Source of the DNA: Pseudonocardia sp.
GTDB lineage: Bacteria > Actinomycetota > Actinomycetes > Mycobacteriales > Pseudonocardiaceae
DNA: 5,488 bases
Direction of reading: 5' to 3'
Assembly: GCA_030453005.1 (NCBI GenBank)
Contig: JAKDLE010000238.1
Location: forward strand, 1-5,488
Shown here piece by piece: positions 4,515 to 5,488 of the stretch. Each line of letters starts with the position of its first letter. Position 1 is the first letter of the stretch. Under the pieces are notes generated by a model. It had not been told where the DNA came from and made no database searches. It saw nothing but the letters and a program-made list of their open reading frames with translations. The translations under genes were made by a program, and so were the position numbers.

Positions 4515-4724
4515 ATGCATGGACCAGAAGGAGACGTCCCCGAGGACCCCAAGGTCGCGAACAGCCGCGATGTGGGGGGACAGGAGCGCCGCGACGACGA
4601 GCGCGCCGACCCCGACGGCGACAGCACCACGGGTGTCGACCGCAACGAGGAGTTCGTCGGCCGGGTCGCGGGTGACGACCCCGGCTATGCAGGCGAGACG
4701 GGCGCGGAGCGGCGGGCGCGATGA
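4515..4724 (+). CDS. Small acidic, probably disordered protein
   Basis: The 69-residue product is rich in Asp, Glu, Arg and Gly, with no signal peptide or membrane segment, and ends in EEFVGRVAGDDPGYAGETGA then ERRAR. Codon third positions are mostly G or C throughout, as expected of a real gene. I do not recognise a named family, although similar tails (VGRVAG..EGYAGETGAE) seem familiar from other actinobacteria. The stop overlaps the next start as ATGA, so it is the first gene of a coupled operon. The start is odd: GGAGG (4508-4512) is only 2 bases from ATG 4515 but ideally placed for ATG 4519, which is in another frame. A leaderless mRNA from the promoter at 4481-4505 would settle this in favour of 4515. 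Confidence 0.6.
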   Translation: MHGPEGDVPEDPKVANSRDVGGQERRDDERADPDGDSTTGVDRNEEFVGRVAGDDPGYAGETGAERRAR

Positions 4725-5050
4725 CCAGGCGTGGCGACGGGAACGAGCTCACGCCCCTCGGCAAGATCGCCTACAAGCCGTTCGGGCTCGCGTTCGGCGT
4801 GGTGGGCGGCCTTATCGCCGGCCGGGTGTTCAGCGCGGTGTGGAAGCAGGTGTCCGACGAGGACGAGACGCCCCAGCCGCTCTCCGACGACTACAGCACC
4901 CGGGAGGTCCTGCTCGCGGCGACGCTCCAGGGCGCGGTGTTCGCCCTGATCAAGACGGCGGTCGACCGCTACGGGATGAAGGCCGTGCGCCGGTTCCTCG
5001 ACACGCCGCCCCCCGAACATCAGAGGAGGACAACTCATGCCCGCACGTGA
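4721..5050 (+). CDS. DUF4235 family membrane protein
   Basis: The protein has 109 residues. The DUF4235 pattern is clear: GKIAYKPFGLAFGVVGGLIA with W41K, a charged loop (SDEDETP), then REVLLAATLQGAVFALIKTA and VDRYG. There are two predicted membrane helices at about 21-40 and 62-80. The charged segments between and after them suggest a small helical hairpin in the cytoplasmic membrane. The family's function is unknown. The start ATG overlaps the preceding stop (ATGA) and has no strong ribosome site, so translation is probably coupled. The last five codons overlap the ChaB-type gene and encode a hydrophilic tail (HQRRTTHART), while the family core ends near residue 93. That tail may simply come from a stop codon placed beyond the downstream ribosome site. 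Confidence 0.85.
   Translation: MTRRGDGNELTPLGKIAYKPFGLAFGVVGGLIAGRVFSAVWKQVSDEDETPQPLSDDYSTREVLLAATLQGAVFALIKTAVDRYGMKAVRRFLDTPPPEHQRRTTHART
5025..5030 (+). promoter_or_regulatory. Strong ribosome binding site for the ChaB-type gene
   Basis: GGAGGA, within AGAGGAGGACAACTC, lies 6 bases before ATG 5037 and inside the 3' end of the DUF4235 gene. It is the best ribosome site in the window. It fixes the start of the ChaB-type gene and suggests that protein is made at a higher level than its two upstream neighbours. Confidence 0.75.
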
Positions 5051-5480
5051 CGAGGTGCCCAGCACCGTCCGGCGCTCCGACGACAAGGCCGAGCGGACCT
5101 GGGAGAAGACCTACGACTCCGCCCTCGACAGCTACGACGGTGACGGGGCCCGCGCCCGCCGCACCGCGTACGCCTCGCTCAAGCACACCCACGAGAAGGT
5201 CGGGGACCACTGGGAGCCGAAAGAGCACAGTGACTCGGACAACGGATGGGGCCCGTCCGACGAGCAGGCGGCCCGCGGCGGCCGCGACAGTGATTCGACG
5301 GCGGGAGGCGACCGGCCGACGGCCGGGGGCGTGGACGCGAACGCGTCCAAGGAACACCTGTACTCCGTCGCCCAGCGCCTCGACGTCCCCGGGCGCTCCT
5401 CGATGAACAAGGACGAGCTGGTCTCCGCGATCGAGAAGGCCAACGACCGCGAGACCCGGAGTGCCCGCGAGAAGAAGTGA
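5037..5480 (+). CDS. ChaB family protein with a C-terminal Rho_N/SAP-like domain
   Basis: The protein has 147 residues. Residues about 7-60 match the ChaB fold, a small helical module named after the E. coli cation transport regulator: VPSTVRRSDDKAERTWEKTY, ALDSY, ARRTAYASLKHTHEK, GDHWEPK. A Gly/Asp/Ser-rich linker (63-103) appears disordered. Residues about 104-136 (SKEHLYSVAQRLDVPGRSSM, NKDELVSAI) match the Rho N-terminal/SAP-like helical module (YxxAxxLxIxGRSxMxKxELxxAI), known in other proteins for nucleic-acid contact. A basic tail (RSAREKK) follows. The pairing suggests a small cytoplasmic DNA- or RNA-associated protein rather than a transporter part. It is the last visible gene of the operon; 8 bases follow the stop, so a terminator or further genes cannot be seen. 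Confidence 0.85.
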   Translation: MPARDEVPSTVRRSDDKAERTWEKTYDSALDSYDGDGARARRTAYASLKHTHEKVGDHWEPKEHSDSDNGWGPSDEQAARGGRDSDSTAGGDRPTAGGVDANASKEHLYSVAQRLDVPGRSSMNKDELVSAIEKANDRETRSAREKK

Positions 5481-5488
5481 CGCCGGTC

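Noticed and set aside
4418..4516. Longer form of the RsbW-like protein from ATG 4516 on the minus strand
   Set aside because: The extra 33 residues lack family resemblance, there is no ribosome site, and the extension would cover both promoter candidates and overlap the divergent gene.
4519..5406. A 295-codon plus-strand frame with a well-placed ribosome site at its ATG
   Set aside because: Its product is a Ser/Thr/Arg/Pro-rich shadow of the DUF4235 and ChaB-type genes with no family resemblance. I keep the start-codon conflict as a finding but not the gene.

Overview
The window is very G+C-rich, with coding frames strongly biased to G or C in the third position. The gene content (MEDS-domain regulators, an RsbW-type kinase, a SARP/BTAD protein, DUF4235, ChaB/Rho_N) points to an actinobacterium. 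Pseudonocardia or a relative in the Pseudonocardiaceae is my best guess, inferred from protein resemblance rather than a search.

Layout. Positions 1 to about 115 read best as the end of a foreign-looking minus-strand gene, abutting a plus-strand gene fragment (about 115-711). That fragment is the C-terminal third of a thiamine-diphosphate enzyme of the acetolactate synthase type; its N-terminal two thirds are absent. Next is a 283-base non-coding stretch with a Crp-like palindrome, a possible -10 box and four tandem copies of a 16-bp unit. A two-gene operon follows: a MEDS-STAS protein (anti-sigma antagonist type) and, overlapping by GTGA, a MEDS-HATPase protein (anti-sigma kinase type). A hairpin closes it. 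A second non-coding stretch holds a perfect 7-2-7 palindrome and another, unrelated 16-bp tandem array. It leads into a SARP-like protein with a BTAD domain whose DNA-binding half looks degraded. That gene converges on a small minus-strand RsbW-like kinase; a 10-bp-stem hairpin between them carries both stop codons in its arms.

From a 97-base divergent region the kinase gene runs left and a three-gene operon runs right: a small acidic protein, a two-helix DUF4235 membrane protein and a ChaB/Rho_N-type protein. The divergent region has two head-to-head matches to the actinobacterial sigma-B/sigma-F promoter pattern. Both have a 15-bp spacer and both sit exactly 9 bp from their start codon, so both transcripts would be almost leaderless.

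Interpretation (inference). The window looks like a stress or signal-response locus built on sigma-factor partner switching: one antagonist-type protein, two kinase-type proteins, an activator-like protein, and a small envelope/stress operon under a stress-sigma-type promoter. No sigma factor and no PP2C phosphatase lies in the window, so the partners must be elsewhere. The most notable points are the mirrored leaderless promoters, the two 16-bp arrays upstream of regulatory genes, the antagonist lacking the usual phospho-serine, and the composite left end.
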